Source: Symbiodinium natans
Taxonomy: Eukaryota; Sar; Dinophyceae; Suessiales; Symbiodiniaceae
Assembly (NCBI GenBank): GCA_905221605.1
Contig: CAJNDS010000727.1
Location: forward strand, 16,017 to 80,016
Reading direction: 5' to 3'
DNA: 64,000 nt
The notes under the pieces are model-generated. The model saw only the letters and a list, made by a program, of their open reading frames with translations, ran no database searches and was not told the origin of the DNA. A program made the translations under genes and the position numbers. The first letter of the stretch is position 1. Each line of letters opens with the position of its first letter. Below, piece by piece: positions 61,756-64,000 of this stretch.

Positions 61756-61983
61756 CTGATGCGGAACGGCACCACGAAACAACAGACTGGGCTTCGGCAG
61801 AGTCACCGTCTGTCCTTACTTTTACCCCACAAAACTACCGGCAAGGACCCAGGAGGAACGCCCGAAGCGGCGGTGGAAACAGTGGGTCATGTTCACATCA
61901 ACCCTTTGAAACAGGGCACCTAATTAGCTAACTGCACCGGCGACCGCAAAACCGAGCCAGGACGCAGAACATAACCAACTAAC
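61756..61983 (-). other. Candidate GT-AG intron of the Rep-like gene
   Basis: 228 bp. Donor CAG|GTTAGT at 61983 and acceptor CATCAG|TCT at 61756, both in phase 0. The interval contains stop codons in the exon 1 frame (stop at 61924). Other acceptors are possible; CAG at about 61684 is one. Confidence 0.5.
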
Positions 61984-62598
61984 CTGCGCCAAGCATCTCG
62001 AGTCAAACATCAGATGAAAGTGGATGCTGGGCACCAGCTTCTCCAGACTCACAGCGGTGTGCAGCTCACACGCAAGAGTCATACGATCCAGCTTGCTTTG
62101 CCGTAGCTGCTGCGCAAAGCGTTGGAACTCATCCCAAAGGCTTGCAACCTCGACATTGTCCTGCAAGAGGCGACAGATATCGGCAATCCGCGACTCCCCT
62201 TCTGCCAACATTGCACTTGCCCCGGCATCTGTAATCCTGGACCAGGAGCCAGAGTATCTGAACATCGTGCCACTGCCGCGGTAGGAAGGCAGCGGTTGCT
62301 CATTCAAGACTATAGGGGGTTCTGCGTGCCAGGAGGCAAGCAAAGCTCTTGCTGCAGCCATGAGATGAGCAGGCACTTGGCCCAGCATGGCCTGTAGAAC
62401 TGGAACCTTGTCTATGCTGGTAAACTCCACTCGCAGGACATTGCGCCTCTCATGACCATGTGAGCCTTCCTCGACCATTCTCCTCGCAACCCACGTGTCT
62501 CGGACAAGGGTCTGGAGCTGGGTCCGTGTTTGCCTGCTGTTTTCTCCCTCCGGCGGACTCTGCTTGCCCTGCAAACGACGACGTTTTGCGGGCAACAT
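61984..62598 (-). CDS. Rep-like gene, exon 1 (endonuclease part)
   Basis: Starts with MLPAKRRRLQGKQSPPEG at 62598: a basic leader, then VRDTWVARRMVEEG. The segment LEKLVPSIHFHLMFDSRC near the end has the H-hydrophobic-H pattern of rolling-circle motif II. Motif I is less clear; VLRVEFTSID is a candidate strand. Continues in phase to exon 2 after CAG at 61984. The C-terminal residues after the donor site up to 61924 are probably intronic. Confidence 0.55.
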
Positions 62599-62631
62599 GG
62601 CTCAGGCAAAATGCCCGGATTTACATGCACG

Positions 62632-62830
62632 GCACGTGCCAATTAGAGACAGGCAGTCACGCTTCTGTCAGATTCCCACGCAGTTACACAAACCATACGG
62701 CGCTCCCGTTTAGTTAGAGGGTTTGTGGGAAAGAGTCACCTGCACGGTACGTACCAGTTAGAAGCAGGAACTCACGCTTGTGTCAGATTCCCCTGCAGTT
62801 ACGCAAACCATGTGGTGCTCATGAAAAGTT
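62632..62830. repeat. Two-copy tandem repeat, about 120 bp
   Basis: GCACGTGCCAATTAGAGACAGG... at about 62632 is followed about 120 bp later by GCACGGTACGTACCAGTTAG... Both contain CACGCTT-TGTCAGATTCCC, GCAGTTAC-CAAACCAT and GCTC. It lies upstream of the Rep-like gene start. Confidence 0.75.
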
Positions 62831-62989
62831 GTGAGCTCTTTGGTGAGAGGCACTGAAGCTCACTGTCCAAGCCTGCGAAACGCTGCGCAGGAACGTGACA
62901 GGACCCAATGTCTACCTTCTCTCATTGCAGAAACCACTACCGCAGGACCGCACAGGACAAGCCACGTACGAGAACTGCAAGATGACACG

Positions 62990-63057
62990 CGTGGTCCTGC
63001 AAAACCGTTGTGGGACAATAGAATTATTAGTCCAAAAAACGGATTTGCAGGACCACG
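62990..63057. repeat. 68-bp foldback
   Basis: CGTGGTCCTGCAAAACCG at 62990 pairs with CGGATTTGCAGGACCACG ending at 63057 (one mismatch in 18 bp), around a 32-bp AT-rich loop. GCAGGACC also occurs at 62942. Possibly a miniature inverted-repeat element or a structured RNA. Confidence 0.7.
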
Positions 63058-63234
63058 AGTTTTCGAGGCCTGCTTTCCCGGAACGTTTCGCGGGGCCGCG
63101 TGCCCAGAGCAAGCTTCTAGTGGTCTCCAGGTCTTTGACCACGAGGTGGTAGGAGACGAAGGAACGTCCACAATGGGACTGGCTGCCCCGGAACTCCAAG
63201 GGAACATCCCTGGGCTGGGTTGTTCGTGGGGTGT

Positions 63235-63350
63235 GAGCAAAACGAGCACCAGGGATGCAGCATGAGCATGACAAAGGGGGGCGTTTGAGCAAAACGAGCA
63301 CCAGGGATATGAGCATCACAAAGGGGGGGGGCGTCTGAGCAAAACGAACA
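63235..63350. repeat. Short tandem repeat, about 50 bp
   Basis: GAGCAAAACGAGCACCAGGG occurs at about 63235 and 63291; GAGCAAAACGAAC follows at 63337. In between are GAGCAT-ACAAAGGGGGG and GCGT-TGAG. Confidence 0.8.
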
Positions 63351-63449
63351 ACATGTATTTCATGTACCTGTTTCTGTACACGTCACGTGCAGAGACGCGC
63401 AAAGCACAAGCATTGCGGCGCCATTATGCAGTGGTCTTGCCTCAACCCA

Positions 63450-63930
63450 AGAACTTGGCCGAAGCATGCCCATGTTTGTCTCACATCCTTGAGCGGCACT
63501 TCGCACGCGTGACGAACATGGAGAAAGGAGAGATTGTGTGAAAGCGATAGAAAATGCGCCCTATCCGAACTGCCAGCATGCGTCCCCCCCGTAGCTATGC
63601 TTCTGCTCACCGTCTACACGTCCTTACCTTCAAAAACTTAGGCCCAAGTATGCACATGTTTGTCTCACATCCGTCAGCGGCACTTCACAAACATTGACAA
63701 ACGAGAGCTTCTGTGAAAGAGAAAGGGAGAGCTAGACAGAATGCGCCCTCTCCGACGTGGCCAAAACCTTACCGTCGCTATGCTTCTGCTCACCGTCTCC
63801 ACGTCCTTACCTTCAAAAACTTAGGCGCATGCCCAAGCATGTCCATGTTTATCCCACATCCTTGAGCGGCACTTACGCGCGCGAGATTGTGTGAGAAAAC
63901 GAGAGCGTGAGAGAGTGTGAAAGAAACTGT
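63450..63930. repeat. Tandem repeat, about 185 bp, 2.6 copies
   Basis: CACATCC-T/G-GAGCGGCACTT recurs at about 63482, 63667 and 63854, and TTCTGCTCACCGTCT at about 63601 and 63785. Units diverge by 10-20 percent by eye. No gene is seen in the last kilobase. Confidence 0.8.
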
Positions 63931-64000
63931 GCCCTGTTCTGTAGGACCAAAAAGCGAAAACACCCTCCAAAATATAAGCAAAACCACACAAAAACAATCA

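Noticed and set aside
1-64000. tRNA, rRNA and spliced-leader genes
   Set aside because: None recognised by eye on either strand. A covariance-model scan would be needed to exclude short RNA genes.

Overview
The window looks like a nuclear contig of a dinoflagellate, most likely a symbiodiniacean or another member of the Suessiales. The reasons are TTTAGGG-type telomeric repeats, short introns with at least one GA donor, an abundance of long single-ORF Copia-like retroelements, and several coding families (EN/RNase H/RT LINE, Upf1-like helicase, alpha/beta-hydrolase-like ORF, CRESS-type Rep-like gene) that I associate from memory with these genomes. No bacterial operon features are present. 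Nothing here was checked against a database.

Layout. 1-1474: decayed coding-like sequence on the minus strand. 1475-11358 (minus, element A) and 11537-21337 (plus, element B): two full-length, almost identical Copia-type LTR retrotransposons in head-to-head orientation. They have 376-bp LTRs, a TGGTAGCGGAGC primer-binding site and their own 5-bp target duplications, and they are separated by 178 bp. A keeps a 2,665-codon gag-pol ORF. B carries a 100-bp deletion that removes the HHCC finger and shifts the frame. Together they form a roughly 19.9-kb inverted repeat that interrupts an older minus-strand coding-like region continuing to about 22.6 kb. About 22.66-25.65 kb: a third, diverged and 3'-truncated Copia-like element (C). 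25.9-27.3 kb: pieces of a multi-exon host-type gene with a Cys4 finger. 27.3-28.96 kb: interstitial telomere repeats with an embedded foldback/MITE-like element, then AT microsatellites. 29.2-30.3 kb: a host-type gene. 30397-37082: a LINE with 14-bp target duplications, poly(A), ORF1 and ORF2. 37.2-39.15 kb: a two-exon gene of a multicopy dinoflagellate type with a GA-AG intron. 39.18-39.38 kb: a TTAATTAA cluster. 39.7-45.3 kb (minus): a compact three-ORF unit comprising a small ORF, a hydrolase-like ORF and an SF1/Upf1-like helicase; the last two overlap by 14 nt. 45.26-48.66 kb (minus): an integrase-bearing element with a nested proline-rich ORF and no visible RT. 48.95-50.06 kb (minus): a host-type gene. 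50174-59304: five copies of a TIR-bounded 1.42-kb module alternating with four 0.5-kb linkers, the whole flanked by TA. 60.95-62.60 kb (minus): a two-exon Rep-like gene with an HFH motif and an SF3-type helicase. 62.6-64 kb: short tandem repeats and a foldback.

The most notable points are these. (1) The LINE ORF2 has the order endonuclease - RNase H - RT, whereas RNase H normally follows RT. (2) ORF1 and ORF2 lie in one frame separated by a single UGA in a UGA-CUA context known from stop-codon readthrough. (3) A small double-hairpin repeat, two AGGAG-N3..5-CTCCT hairpins in a row, occurs at six places in or beside genes. (4) The 9.1-kb composite TIR array is bounded by TA and has higher-order structure. 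(5) The Copia elements carry a pol extension of about 690 residues beyond RNase H. (6) The hydrolase and helicase ORFs overlap in an operon-like way.

Limits: intron borders are stated only where the reading frames make them testable. Many frames are interrupted, and I cannot tell pseudogenes from sequencing error or splicing. Similarities were judged by eye.
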